Shown here in pieces: positions 1 through 8,201 of a stretch of DNA of 34,094 nt. This DNA comes from Pelagibacteraceae bacterium. Lineage in GTDB: Bacteria; Pseudomonadota; Alphaproteobacteria; HIMB59. The stretch is from positions 1 to 34,094 of the forward strand of contig PAHR01000023.1 in NCBI GenBank assembly GCA_002705265.1, read 5' to 3'. Position 1 is the first letter of the stretch; every line of letters starts with the position of its first letter. Under the pieces are notes generated by a model. It was not told where the DNA came from and made no database searches. It saw only the letters and a program-made list of their open reading frames with translations. A program made the position numbers and the translations under genes.

Positions 1-2
1 AT

Positions 3-590
3 GGAACTTTTAAAGGGAATCTTAATTTAAAAAAAATAAATATAAAAAAAATTGATGATTATTTTATAAAATCGAAAAGACTCAAAGGATATATAGATAT
101 ATTTATTGAAACTGATAATCCAATAAACATTGGAAACATAACTAATCTCAATGGAAATTTTAATGGCACAATAAATGTAATTCTATCTAATGAAGAGAAA
201 GTTTTAATTGACTTCATCCAATCATTAACAACGAATGTAGAAGATTTAAAATTTGTAAATCAAGTTAGCAAAAAATTAGTAAATCTCTATGCTAATAAGC
301 CAATAAAAATTACTGGTGAAATTTCTAATTTAAATAAAGATAAATATGAAATTAATAATCTAATTTTAAAATTATCTGAAGAAGAATATATAAAATCAAA
401 TTTAAAAATTTCTGAAAAAAATTTAGAACTAGTATTGTTTGATATATTTAATGATGAAGATTTTTTACTGGCTAAAAAAAATAATAATTATAGCTTTCAA
501 AGAAAAAATAAAAATGGAATTATAGAGCTAAATTCCAAAGATATAATTGAAAAAAATATAACAAAAATATTTGAAAATTTACTTAACTAA
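3..590 (+). CDS. C-terminal part of a hypothetical protein, possibly AsmA-like
   Basis: An open frame enters from the left edge and runs 195 codons to a TAA at 588-590, so only the C-terminus is visible. The product is rich in Asn, Lys and Ile, with short alternating beta-strand-like segments such as LKGYIDIFIETD and LNGNFNGTINV. This resembles the repeated strands of AsmA-family envelope proteins, in which a small G-rich motif follows a 'sketch' of LNG. That resemblance is by eye and weak. No signal peptide or membrane segment lies in the visible part. It ends four bases before the stop of the convergent lipoprotein gene. The start and full domain content lie outside the window. Confidence 0.45.
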   Translation, partial: GTFKGNLNLKKINIKKIDDYFIKSKRLKGYIDIFIETDNPINIGNITNLNGNFNGTINVILSNEEKVLIDFIQSLTTNVEDLKFVNQVSKKLVNLYANKPIKITGEISNLNKDKYEINNLILKLSEEEYIKSNLKISEKNLELVLFDIFNDEDFLLAKKNNNYSFQRKNKNGIIELNSKDIIEKNITKIFENLLN

Positions 591-594
591 AAAC

Positions 595-1191
595 TTACAA
601 AACACTATTTTTTTTATTAGAAAATTTACAATTTTTAATTTGATTTGAATATAAAATAGCTTGTTTTTCAACTTTTTTCGCGACAGTTAAAAGCCATTTC
701 TTTTTATTAAAAGTTTTCTTTTGATAACCACCTCTTCCTTCATGGTAAGCTAAATAATTGTTATATATATCTGTTTTTTGTATTTTTAGAAGTTTATAAG
801 TGCCATCTACGTACCATCCAATAAAATCACTGGCATCTTTAAAATTTTTTCTATTTGCGTCAGAATTTCCAGTACTTATTTTATAGTCATTCCAAGTACC
901 ATCTAAAGCTTGACTGTATCCATAAGCAGTGGAAATTCTTTTGGATGGTATAACGCCTAAGAACTTCTTCCTTGGAGGTTTGGCATTTTTTTCAAATGAT
1001 GACTCTTGTTTTATAAAAGCAAGTTGAAGAGATACAGGGGTGCCCCATTTTTTTTTTGTATTTTCAGTAATTATTTTCCATTGTGGATTTGATTTAAATA
1101 TGCTGCATATATTAGATGAATCAAAACTTCTTGTTGTGACGCAAGAATTAATAAAAATAATAGCAAACAATAAGTAAATAAAATATTTCAA
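595..1191 (-). CDS. Small lytic transglycosylase-like (SLT fold) lipoprotein
   Basis: The 198-residue product begins with a hydrophobic stretch (about residues 3-15) and a lipobox-like FINSC, placing the acylated Cys at residue 17, so a membrane-anchored lipoprotein is likely. QLAFIKQESSF (57-66) with Glu63 matches the catalytic Glu region of soluble-lytic-transglycosylase domains. AYGYSQALDGTW (89-100) matches the G-x-x-Q segment, and YLAYHEGRGGY matches the later A-Y-N-G-type motif, here with H-E. The likely role is cleaving peptidoglycan glycan strands in the periplasm, with weak binding-motif variants. The start codon is TTG and overlaps the TGA of the upstream aminopeptidase gene by four bases, which supports co-translation and this start. 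The family call comes from motifs, and the precise SLT subfamily is not determined. Confidence 0.72.
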   Translation of the reverse strand: MKYFIYLLFAIIFINSCVTTRSFDSSNICSIFKSNPQWKIITENTKKKWGTPVSLQLAFIKQESSFEKNAKPPRKKFLGVIPSKRISTAYGYSQALDGTWNDYKISTGNSDANRKNFKDASDFIGWYVDGTYKLLKIQKTDIYNNYLAYHEGRGGYQKKTFNKKKWLLTVAKKVEKQAILYSNQIKNCKFSNKKNSVL

Positions 1192-2540
1192 TTATAATTC
1201 TTTCTCACAAACTCCATCATAGCAAACAAACCCTGAAGATTTCCACCTTTTGTATTTAAATAATTACTATTCCAAGCATAAGTATCTATGTGAATCCAAT
1301 TAGTTTGCTTAATTGATAAAAATTCTTTTAAAAACAAAGCTGCTGTAATTGAACCTCCCATTCCATCGCTTGAAGCGTTAGCTATATCTGCAACTTCAGA
1401 ATTCATTTTATTTAAATACTTTTCATATAAAGGCATTCTCCAAATCGAATTAGAATAATTAGTTGACGAAATTTTTTTTGCAATCTTATCATTATTTGTA
1501 TAATAAGCCGGCAAGTCCTCTCCAAGAGCAACTCTAGCAGCTCCTGTGAGAGTAGCAAAATCTATAATTAGTTCTGGATTTAAAGACTTAGATCTAACTA
1601 TAGCATCGGCCAGCAAAAGTCTTCCTTCTGCATCAGTATTTGTTATTTCAACTGTTTTGTTGTTAGCAGCTTTTAAAACATCTCCCGGTCTCATAGCGTT
1701 ATCAGAAATAGAGTTTTCAGCCAAAGGTATAATTAAAGCCAATTTAGTTTTTTTTAATAATTTTTTTAGTATGAGAAATAATGAAATCGCGATAGCCGCT
1801 CCTCCCATATCTTTTTTCATATATCTCATAGTATTTCCAGGTTTTAAATTTAATCCACCAGAATCAAAAGTGACTCCTTTTCCTATTATTACTATTGGAT
1901 TATCATTTTTTGTTATTTTTTTACTAAATATCTCCAATGCCAATGGTTTATTTGAAGATGCTTTTCCAACTTCATAAGTTAAAGGATAAAAAGATTTAAG
2001 TTTTCTTTCAGAAATTGAACTTAATAAACAATTATCAAATAAATTATTTTGAAAAACTTTTTTTTTAAAATTTATAGTAGTTAATAAATTTGAAGGTAAA
2101 TTAATTAAATCTCTTCCAAAATTAGTGGCTTTCCTTATTATTTCATATCTTTCTAAATCCTCTTTTTTTGATATATACATTAATGCTTTATGTTTTTTTG
2201 AATTTTTATTGAAGCTATATGATCCCCACAGCCAAGCTATGTATAAGTCATCATTAATTGCATTAGAATACTTGGGTTCTATAAAGTAATTTCCTTTAGA
2301 TTCTTTTGAAAATATAGATAATCCTACTAAATCAGCATTTTTACCTTCTCCAATAATGACTTGGCTTAATCTACCGTCTTGATAAGGAATTAATAAGATT
2401 TTTCCTGGCTGGCCCTTGAAATTATTAGATAAACACCAATTTTTAATAAAATGAGGTTGCTTTTTAAGCCAATTCTCATATTTATTTGATGAAATTAATG
2501 TAATTTTAGTTGAACACTCAGTGTTATCTAAAGTAAACAT
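1188..2540 (-). CDS. Leucyl aminopeptidase family protein (peptidase M17)
   Basis: This cytosolic two-metal aminopeptidase removes N-terminal residues from peptides. Its 450 residues show an N-terminal domain of about 150 residues and then the M17 catalytic domain. GKGVTFDSGG (220-229) supplies the catalytic Lys221 and metal ligand Asp226, KKDMGG carries Asp244, and NTDAEGR (301-307) carries the Asp303/Glu305 ligands and the Arg. ATLTGAARVALG follows as expected. At about 450 residues it fits the shorter alphaproteobacterial M17 group better than E. coli PepA (about 500). It starts at ATG 2540-2538, only 25 bases from the divergent htpG start. Its stop overlaps the downstream lipoprotein start (TTGA), so the two are probably co-transcribed. 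Family is certain; peptide preference is not. Confidence 0.93.
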   Translation of the reverse strand: MFTLDNTECSTKITLISSNKYENWLKKQPHFIKNWCLSNNFKGQPGKILLIPYQDGRLSQVIIGEGKNADLVGLSIFSKESKGNYFIEPKYSNAINDDLYIAWLWGSYSFNKNSKKHKALMYISKKEDLERYEIIRKATNFGRDLINLPSNLLTTINFKKKVFQNNLFDNCLLSSISERKLKSFYPLTYEVGKASSNKPLALEIFSKKITKNDNPIVIIGKGVTFDSGGLNLKPGNTMRYMKKDMGGAAIAISLFLILKKLLKKTKLALIIPLAENSISDNAMRPGDVLKAANNKTVEITNTDAEGRLLLADAIVRSKSLNPELIIDFATLTGAARVALGEDLPAYYTNNDKIAKKISSTNYSNSIWRMPLYEKYLNKMNSEVADIANASSDGMGGSITAALFLKEFLSIKQTNWIHIDTYAWNSNYLNTKGGNLQGLFAMMEFVRKNYN

Positions 2541-2565
2541 ATTTATTAGGAGATATTAGAAAAAT
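2541..2565. promoter_or_regulatory. 25-base divergent gap with htpG Shine-Dalgarno
   Basis: The whole gap between the divergent M17 peptidase and htpG start codons is 25 bases. AGGAGA at 2548-2553 is a good Shine-Dalgarno sequence about 12 bases before the htpG ATG and supports that start. There is no room for two complete promoters, so at least one of them must lie inside the opposite gene's 5' coding sequence. No CIRCE-like or sigma-32-like element was recognised here. Confidence 0.55.
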
Positions 2566-4419
2566 ATGACCAAACAACAAGCAGAAAAAAAGACTGTAAA
2601 ATTTGAAACAGAAGTATCTAAACTTTTAGATATCGTTGCTAATTCGCTATATACAGAAAAAGAAATATTTCTTAGAGAGCTTATTTCAAATTCTTCTGAT
2701 GCTTGTGAAAAGTTTAGATATGAGTCTTTATCAAATAAAGACATTGAAAACAAAGATCCATTCAAGATCAATATACATATAGACAAAAAAAATAAAACTT
2801 TATCTATCACAGACAACGGAATAGGTATGAATGAAGAAGACCTCCAGCTTAACTTAGGAACTATAGCAAAATCAGGTACAGAGGAATTTATAAAAAAAAT
2901 AGGTGATAAGAAAGGAGATATAAGTCAAATTGGAAAATTTGGAGTTGGTTTCTATTCTTCCTTTATGGTAGCTGATCAAGTATTAGTTCGTTCAAAAAAA
3001 TATAATTCCAAAATTGGAAATCAATGGATATCAGATGGTAAAGGCACTTATTCTATAGAAGAAGGAGATTACAAAAAAAGAGGAACGGAGATAACCTTAT
3101 CAATTAAAAAAGATGATATTGATTTTTTAGAAAAAATGAAAATTGAAGAAATAATAAAAAAATACTCTGATTTTGTTCCTATTCCTATTTATTTAACTAG
3201 CTCAGAAGACAAAAAGGAAGAAAAGGATAAAAATGAACAAATAAATTCAGCAGAGGCAATATGGTTAAAAGATAAATCTAAAATTAAAAATGAGGATTAT
3301 GAAGCTTTCTATAAACAAGGTTCCTCTTACTATGATAATCCTTTAAAAGTCATTCATTTTAAAGCTGAAGGAGTTGTGAATTACTCTTCCCTTTTGTTTC
3401 TACCTAAATCACAACCTCATGATCTTTATCACCCAGATAGGAAAAATAAACTAAAACTATATGTGAATAAAGTATTTATAAGTGATAAGCTTGAATCTTT
3501 AATTCCAGCTTGGTTAAGATTTATTCCTGGAGTTGTTGATACTGAAGATTTAAGCCTAAATATCTCTCGAGAAGTTTTGCAAAACAATGCAATCATTCAA
3601 AAAATTAATAAAGGTCTTACTAAAAGAATTTTAAAAGAAATAAAAGAATTAAAGTCAAAAAACAAAGAAGGTTTCTTAGAATTTTGGAAGAATTTTGGAG
3701 CTGTTATTAAAGAGGGCCTATACGAATTTAACGATACACATGATCAAATTTTTGAATTTGCAGTTTTTAATAGTTCTGAAGATAAAAATTTAATCACTTT
3801 AGAAGATTATATTTCAAATTATTCAAATGATAAAAAAAAGATTTATTATATTTCTGGTGAAAATAAAGACAATTTATTAAATAGTCCTCAAATGGAGTAC
3901 TTTAAAAAAGAAAAAATCAATGTTCTTTTAATTACTGATCCTGTAGATGAATTTTGGATGCCAATGAAGAATAAATTTAAAGACTATGAATTTACTTCTA
4001 TAACTAAAGGTGAAATAGATGTTAAAGACCATGAAAAAAATACAAAAGAAAATAAAAATGACAAAGAAGATGAAAATTTCATCATACATCTAAAAGAATT
4101 ATTAAAAGATAAGGTTAAAGATGTAAAAATTTCTAAAAGACTAACTTCTAGTGCTTCATGTTTGGTAGCAGATGAAAATGACATGGATATGCATTTAAAA
4201 AAATTAATGGCTGCCAATAATCAAAATGTGAATGACGAAAAAAGAATACTAGAAATTAACAGTAAGCACGATTTAGTTATTAAAATGAAATCTTTAAAAA
4301 AAGAAGATAAAGATAAATACTCAGAAATTTTATTTGATCATGCTAAATTAATGGAAGGTGAAAACTTAGATGATCCAAAAAAATATACTAATCTAATTTC
4401 TGAATTGGTTTCAAAATGA
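2566..4419 (+). CDS. htpG: Hsp90-family chaperone HtpG
   Basis: This cytosolic ATP-dependent chaperone acts as a dimer on client proteins. The 617 residues match the family length. The N-terminal GHKL ATPase is clear: LISNSSDACEKFRY (about 40-53) supplies the Mg-binding Asn, DNGIGMN the adenine-pocket Asp, and GKFGVGFYSSFMVAD the G2/lid region. The middle domain carries SREVLQNN with the catalytic Arg, and the C-terminal dimerisation domain follows. A short charged linker, EDKKEEKDKNEQ, lies near residue 220, and a second Lys/Glu/Asn-rich insert lies near 490-505. The start is supported by an AGGAGA Shine-Dalgarno. The stop overlaps the start of the next small zinc-finger gene (ATGA), so the two are translationally coupled. 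Heat-shock control is expected but no element was seen. Confidence 0.97.
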   Translation: MTKQQAEKKTVKFETEVSKLLDIVANSLYTEKEIFLRELISNSSDACEKFRYESLSNKDIENKDPFKINIHIDKKNKTLSITDNGIGMNEEDLQLNLGTIAKSGTEEFIKKIGDKKGDISQIGKFGVGFYSSFMVADQVLVRSKKYNSKIGNQWISDGKGTYSIEEGDYKKRGTEITLSIKKDDIDFLEKMKIEEIIKKYSDFVPIPIYLTSSEDKKEEKDKNEQINSAEAIWLKDKSKIKNEDYEAFYKQGSSYYDNPLKVIHFKAEGVVNYSSLLFLPKSQPHDLYHPDRKNKLKLYVNKVFISDKLESLIPAWLRFIPGVVDTEDLSLNISREVLQNNAIIQKINKGLTKRILKEIKELKSKNKEGFLEFWKNFGAVIKEGLYEFNDTHDQIFEFAVFNSSEDKNLITLEDYISNYSNDKKKIYYISGENKDNLLNSPQMEYFKKEKINVLLITDPVDEFWMPMKNKFKDYEFTSITKGEIDVKDHEKNTKENKNDKEDENFIIHLKELLKDKVKDVKISKRLTSSASCLVADENDMDMHLKKLMAANNQNVNDEKRILEINSKHDLVIKMKSLKKEDKDKYSEILFDHAKLMEGENLDDPKKYTNLISELVSK

Positions 4420-4589
4420 ATAGTGAGAAAAAAAATATTGATACTGAAATAGTTTCAAAAGATACAGAAATTGTTAAATGCGATGGGGGTCAAGGTGATT
4501 TAGGGCATCCTACTGTGTACTTTAAAATGATTAATATTTCTGAAATTAAATGTAATTATTGCAATAAAAACTTTATTAAGAAGGATTAA
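4416..4589 (+). CDS. 57-residue CHCC-type zinc-finger protein (NDUFS6 C-terminal domain-like)
   Basis: This small gene starts at ATG 4416, overlapping the htpG TGA by four bases, and ends at TAA 4587-4589. The product has the zf-CHCC pattern: VKCDGGQGDLGHPTVYF followed by IKCNYCNKNF. Likely zinc ligands are Cys22, His31, Cys46 and Cys49 (C-x8-H-x14-C-x2-C). The family (COG4391) is homologous to the zinc-binding end of the complex I accessory subunit NDUFS6 and is common as a tiny stand-alone protein in alphaproteobacteria. A role in complex I assembly is inferred by homology only. The last 14 bases overlap the convergent LysR gene. Fold assignment is firm, function is not. Confidence 0.88.
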   Translation: MNSEKKNIDTEIVSKDTEIVKCDGGQGDLGHPTVYFKMINISEIKCNYCNKNFIKKD

Positions 4590-5481
4590 GTCTATTATTC
4601 AATCTCTCTTTATTTACTTCCCTTACTAAAAAATCTCTAAGAGCACTGATTTTTTTTGATCCTTTTAAATCGTAAGGATAAGTAAAAAATATTGTTGCTT
4701 TTGGAGTCTTTGCATCTGGAAGAATTGGTACTAAATTATTTTTTGAACTCTTCATATAATCGGGCAATGCTCCGATTCCAGCTCCCCCTCCAATAGCTCT
4801 CATTATTCCATACATATTTGAGATATACATAATCTTAGCTTTTGAAATATCAGGCACTAAATCTAATATACAATTAACATCAGGAATAGAAGGCTCTACA
4901 TCTTTACCAAACGCTACTATACGATGGCTATTCAATTCATCAAGATCCTTAGGAATACCATACTTCGCAATATAATCTGGTGAAGAATATATTTTAAATT
5001 GAAATTCAAAAAGTGGAAAACGTATTAAGTCCATTTGAGTTGGTTCTTTTAGTCTTAGAGCTACGTCAGCTTCACCCATCATTAAATCGGTGTATTTGTT
5101 TTCGATTTTAATTGAAACATTTAATTCTGGATAAGAATTGGTAAATTTTACAATTCTTGGTGCTAACCAAGTAGTTCCAAAAGCAACAGTAGCAGCTATT
5201 TTTAAAGAACCTGAAGGTTTTTCTTTGGAATCCATAAGCTGAGATTCGGTTAGAGCTATTTTGCCAAAAATATCATGAACTGTTTTAAATAAGATATTTC
5301 CTTGCTCAGTTAAAGAAAGACCTCTGGCGTGTCTATGAAATAAACTGACTTTTAAATCTTTTTCTAAAGAGCTAATTTGTCTACTAATTGATGAATGACT
5401 GATATTCATTTTATTGGCAGCTTCAGAAATGTTTAAATCTAGTGCTACATTATGAAATATTTTTAACTTATCCCAGTCCAT
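4576..5481 (-). CDS. LysR-family transcriptional regulator
   Basis: The 301-residue product has an N-terminal winged helix-turn-helix (about residues 1-60): MDWDKLKIFHNVALDL, then ISEAANKMNISHSSISRQIS and LFHRHARGLSLTEQG. A periplasmic-binding-like effector domain (about 90-290) follows, with an A-A-T-V-A-FGTTWLAPR segment and a later GGGAGIGALPDYM. The opening MDWDKL and the RHARGL wing are the form seen in the alphaproteobacterial LsrB/VtlR-like group, but orthology is not established. As is usual for the family, it may control the divergent gene (uvrC, 116 bases away) and itself. Its 3' end overlaps the convergent zinc-finger gene by 14 bases. The effector is unknown. Confidence 0.92.
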   Translation of the reverse strand: MDWDKLKIFHNVALDLNISEAANKMNISHSSISRQISSLEKDLKVSLFHRHARGLSLTEQGNILFKTVHDIFGKIALTESQLMDSKEKPSGSLKIAATVAFGTTWLAPRIVKFTNSYPELNVSIKIENKYTDLMMGEADVALRLKEPTQMDLIRFPLFEFQFKIYSSPDYIAKYGIPKDLDELNSHRIVAFGKDVEPSIPDVNCILDLVPDISKAKIMYISNMYGIMRAIGGGAGIGALPDYMKSSKNNLVPILPDAKTPKATIFFTYPYDLKGSKKISALRDFLVREVNKERLNNRLNPS

Positions 5482-5553
5482 TATTTATATTTAATATCTT
5501 TATTAATACTTTTAAAGCTAATGTCAAATAAACTTCAAAATTCAAAATAACTA

Positions 5554-5572
5554 ATAATTTTCTTTAAATTAT
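5554..5572. promoter_or_regulatory. Candidate dyad (7-5-7) in the lysR-uvrC intergenic region
   Basis: The 116-base gap between the LysR gene and uvrC (5482-5597) contains ATAATTT (5554-5560) and its exact reverse complement AAATTAT (5566-5572), separated by five bases. This size and position suit a LysR-type operator. The repeat is pure A/T in A/T-rich DNA, so chance is a serious alternative. A TATAAT at 5570-5575 overlaps its right arm and could be a uvrC -10 element, though no convincing -35 was seen. The rest of the gap shows nothing clear. Confidence 0.25.
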
Positions 5573-5597
5573 AATTGAAGTATATTTAGCATAATTA

Positions 5598-7403
5598 ATG
5601 GAAGGACTAGAAATACTTAAAATAAAAATTAAAGATGCCCCCATATCTACTGGGGTGTATCTATTTAAAAATAAAATGGATCTTCCTATATACATTGGAA
5701 AAGCCATAAACATTAAAAGAAGATTGGCTAATTACAGCAAAATAAACAATTTGCCAAAAAGACTTCAACAAATGGTATCTCAAACAAATTCTATTGAATT
5801 TGAATTAACTGAAACTGAGAGAAATGCTTTGCTATTAGAGGCTCTCTTAATAAAAAAATTTTCACCAAAATACAATATTAGATTAAAAGACGATAAGAGT
5901 TTTCCTTTAATTAAAATATCTTCAGATGATTATCCTAGAATAACTAAGTTTAGAAATAAATATAATAAAGATGATTTAGTTTTTGGACCTTTTACTTCAT
6001 CCTTAAAAACTGAAAAAGTTTTAAAAATTTTACAAAAAACTTTTAAATTAAGGAGTTGCACAAATCAGGAGTTCAGGAATAGACAAAGACCTTGTCTTCT
6101 TTATGATATTAAACAATGTTCAGCACCTTGCGTTAATAAAGTAAGTCTCTCCGAATACGGAAAACAAGTAAAAAATACAATTAGTTTCTTTAAAGGAGAT
6201 AAAAATAATATTACTAAAAATTTAGAAATTGAAATGTTAAAAGCAAGCAAAGATCAAAGATATGAAAACGCTTCAGAATTAAGAGACAGCATTCAATCTC
6301 TTAATTTTATAATTAGAGAAGAAATTAAAATTGGTAGTCAAAATTCAAATTATGATTTTATTTATATAAGAAAAGATTCTCTTCTTAGTGTTTATATAAG
6401 TTTTATTAGGTATGGCCGTTTTCTAGGAGGGAATACTATCTTTATTTCTAAAAATTTAGATAACGTGAAATTAATTCCCTCACTGTTAATTCAGTATTAT
6501 TTAAAAGGATTCAAGCCAAATAAAATTTTATGTTCAGGAAAAATAGAAAATTTTAAAGACTTAAAAAGTATTTTTAAAGAACAATTAGAAATTCAATTAT
6601 CTCGAATAAATAAAAGTATTCCAGGAATAGATCAGATTGAAAAATTGTCTAAAAAAAAATTATTAAAAGAAATAAAAATTTATCAACAAACTTTTGATTC
6701 AAATAAACAAATTTTTGATTTAATTCAAAAATTTTTTAAAATTGAAACTCCAATTGATAGAATTGAAGGGTACGATAACAGTTTTTTTTCAAATAACTAC
6801 GCTGTAGGATCTTATGTTGTTTTTGATAAAGATGGATTTAATATTAAAGAATCAAGAACATATAAATTTAAAGAATTTGATTTAAAAAAATTTGGAGATG
6901 CGGATCTTATAAAAAAAGTTTTTGAAAAAAGATTTGAAAAATTTGATAAAATTAATCCTGATTTAATTATTATTGACGGAGGTAAAACTTATCTTAATAT
7001 TTGCTATAAAATTCTTAAAAAACTTGGACTTCACCAAAAGATATTCTTAATTGCTATAAGTAAAGGACATAATAGAGACTATCGTTTTGATAAATATCAT
7101 ACAATTAAAGAACTTAATTTATCTCTTCAAGGTAATCCAAAAATTGAAGGATTTATTCAAAAGATTCGAGATAAATCACATAAAATTTCAAAAAAAAATA
7201 GCTTAAAGCGGATGTCAGATTCTATTAATTCAAGTATCCTAGATGGAATTAAGGGTATAGGTAAGATTAAAAAACTTAGAATTATTAACTTTTATGGAAA
7301 TATTAAGTCTTTAAAGCAAACAAATTTAAATGAACTGCTTCAAATTGAAGGTATTAACAAAGAGCTAGCTAAGACTATAATAAGAAAAATTAATAATGAA
7401 TAA
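5598..7403 (+). CDS. uvrC: Excinuclease ABC subunit C
   Basis: This is the dual-incision nuclease of nucleotide excision repair. Its 601 residues follow the family order. An N-terminal GIY-YIG nuclease (about 15-95) has TGVYLFKN and IYIGKAINIKRRL, and LLLEALLIKKFSPKYN carries the catalytic Glu. A Cys-rich segment (about 150-180: RSCTNQEF, CLLYDIKQCSAPC) is followed by the UvrB-binding helix pair (KDQRYENASELRDSIQSL). The RNase H-like 3'-side nuclease shows RIEGYDNS and LIIIDGGKTYL. Tandem helix-hairpin-helix motifs close the protein (LDGIKGIGKIKK and LLQIEGINKELAK). The usual His after YDNS is Phe here. It overlaps pgsA by eight bases and heads a uvrC-pgsA-moaD-moaE operon typical of alphaproteobacteria. 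Confidence 0.97.
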   Translation: MEGLEILKIKIKDAPISTGVYLFKNKMDLPIYIGKAINIKRRLANYSKINNLPKRLQQMVSQTNSIEFELTETERNALLLEALLIKKFSPKYNIRLKDDKSFPLIKISSDDYPRITKFRNKYNKDDLVFGPFTSSLKTEKVLKILQKTFKLRSCTNQEFRNRQRPCLLYDIKQCSAPCVNKVSLSEYGKQVKNTISFFKGDKNNITKNLEIEMLKASKDQRYENASELRDSIQSLNFIIREEIKIGSQNSNYDFIYIRKDSLLSVYISFIRYGRFLGGNTIFISKNLDNVKLIPSLLIQYYLKGFKPNKILCSGKIENFKDLKSIFKEQLEIQLSRINKSIPGIDQIEKLSKKKLLKEIKIYQQTFDSNKQIFDLIQKFFKIETPIDRIEGYDNSFFSNNYAVGSYVVFDKDGFNIKESRTYKFKEFDLKKFGDADLIKKVFEKRFEKFDKINPDLIIIDGGKTYLNICYKILKKLGLHQKIFLIAISKGHNRDYRFDKYHTIKELNLSLQGNPKIEGFIQKIRDKSHKISKKNSLKRMSDSINSSILDGIKGIGKIKKLRIINFYGNIKSLKQTNLNELLQIEGINKELAKTIIRKINNE

Positions 7404-7950
7404 AAAATTAACAATTCCAAATATCATTACTTTTGTAAGAATAATATTAATACCTTTAATTTTATACCTTTTATTTTCTGATGATCCAAAGATTGTATTG
7501 ATAGCAGGATTGCTATTTATTATTTCCTCTGTATCTGATTTTTTTGATGGGTATCTTGCAAGAACACTTAATCAAACTTCAAAATTAGGAATTTTATTAG
7601 ATCCAATAGCTGACAAACTATTGATTGCCTCTGTTATAATTGTATTAATTGAGACAAGGGTTATTTCTGAAATACATGTTATTCCAGCTATAATTATTTT
7701 ATTAAGAGAAATAGCAATTTCAGGACTTAGAGAATTTTTAGCTAATTATAATCAAAAAGTACCTGTTACTAATTTAGCTAAAATTAAAACTACAATTCAA
7801 ATGATAAGTTTGTCGATTTTAATTTTAAGTATGGGTTATGATTTTAATAATACTATTTGGAATGCTGGATTAATTACATTATGGCTTTCTGCTATTATTA
7901 CTATTTTTTCTGGCTACAGTTATATAAAAAAAGGATTGAAAGTTATTTGA
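7396..7950 (+). CDS. pgsA: CDP-diacylglycerol-glycerol-3-phosphate 3-phosphatidyltransferase
   Basis: This inner-membrane enzyme makes phosphatidylglycerophosphate, the committed precursor of phosphatidylglycerol and cardiolipin. The 184 residues match the family. The CDP-alcohol phosphotransferase signature D-x2-D-G-x2-A-R-x8-G-x3-D-x3-D is intact in DFFDGYLARTLNQ followed by LGILLDPIADK. The N-terminal NKKLTIPNIITFVRIILIP is the expected opening of PgsA. Four to five hydrophobic helices are apparent (about 10-45, 75-105, 130-150 and 155-175). It overlaps uvrC by eight bases upstream and the moaD start by four bases downstream (TTGA), so translation is probably coupled along the operon. Confidence 0.96.
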   Translation: MNKKLTIPNIITFVRIILIPLILYLLFSDDPKIVLIAGLLFIISSVSDFFDGYLARTLNQTSKLGILLDPIADKLLIASVIIVLIETRVISEIHVIPAIIILLREIAISGLREFLANYNQKVPVTNLAKIKTTIQMISLSILILSMGYDFNNTIWNAGLITLWLSAIITIFSGYSYIKKGLKVI

Positions 7951-8201
7951 AAATAAAAATTAAATATTTTTCATGGATCAGAATTAAACTTAATAAATCA
8001 GAAGAATTTCTAAATATAGATGATAAAACTAATTTTGAGGAATTAAAAAAAATATTAATATCTAATAATAATTTATTTAGTGAAATTTTTAAAGACAACT
8101 CAATAAAGATTTTTATTAATTTTAAGGAAATTGAAAATCATCAAATAAATTTATCTAATGGTGATGAATTAGCTATATTACCTCCCGTTACTGGCGGATA
8201 A
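7947..8201 (+). CDS. moaD: Molybdopterin synthase sulfur-carrier subunit MoaD
   Basis: This ubiquitin-like carrier of 84 residues ends in the diagnostic diglycine (LAILPPVTGG), whose thiocarboxylate donates sulfur in molybdopterin synthesis. I place the start at TTG 7947, overlapping the pgsA TGA as TTGA. It gives the family's usual length and the expected first strand KIKIKYFSWIRIKLN. The open frame continues upstream to 7857, but that extension lies inside pgsA in another frame and adds a 30-residue tail the family lacks. NGDELAILPPVTGG matches the conserved C-terminal strand. The stop shares one base with the moaE ATG. With MoaE it forms the heterotetrameric synthase. Confidence 0.93.
   Translation: MKIKIKYFSWIRIKLNKSEEFLNIDDKTNFEELKKILISNNNLFSEIFKDNSIKIFINFKEIENHQINLSNGDELAILPPVTGG

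Noticed and set aside
1-30. ATG at base 1 as a gene start
   Set aside because: That frame stops after nine codons. The open frame starts at base 3 and enters from outside the window.
1546-1977. 143-codon plus-strand ORF
   Set aside because: It lies entirely antisense to the conserved M17 catalytic domain, whose motifs are complete on the minus strand. Its hydrophobic translation is a by-product of that sequence.
2556-2816. 86-codon minus-strand ORF
   Set aside because: It is antisense to the conserved N-terminal ATPase of htpG and has no recognisable content.
3984-4217. 77-codon minus-strand ORF
   Set aside because: It is antisense within htpG. Serine-rich output is the complement of a Lys/Glu-rich coding region.
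5570-5575. TATAAT as a firm uvrC promoter
   Set aside because: No matching -35 sequence at a suitable distance was found, and such hexamers are frequent in A/T-rich DNA, so it is only mentioned as possible.
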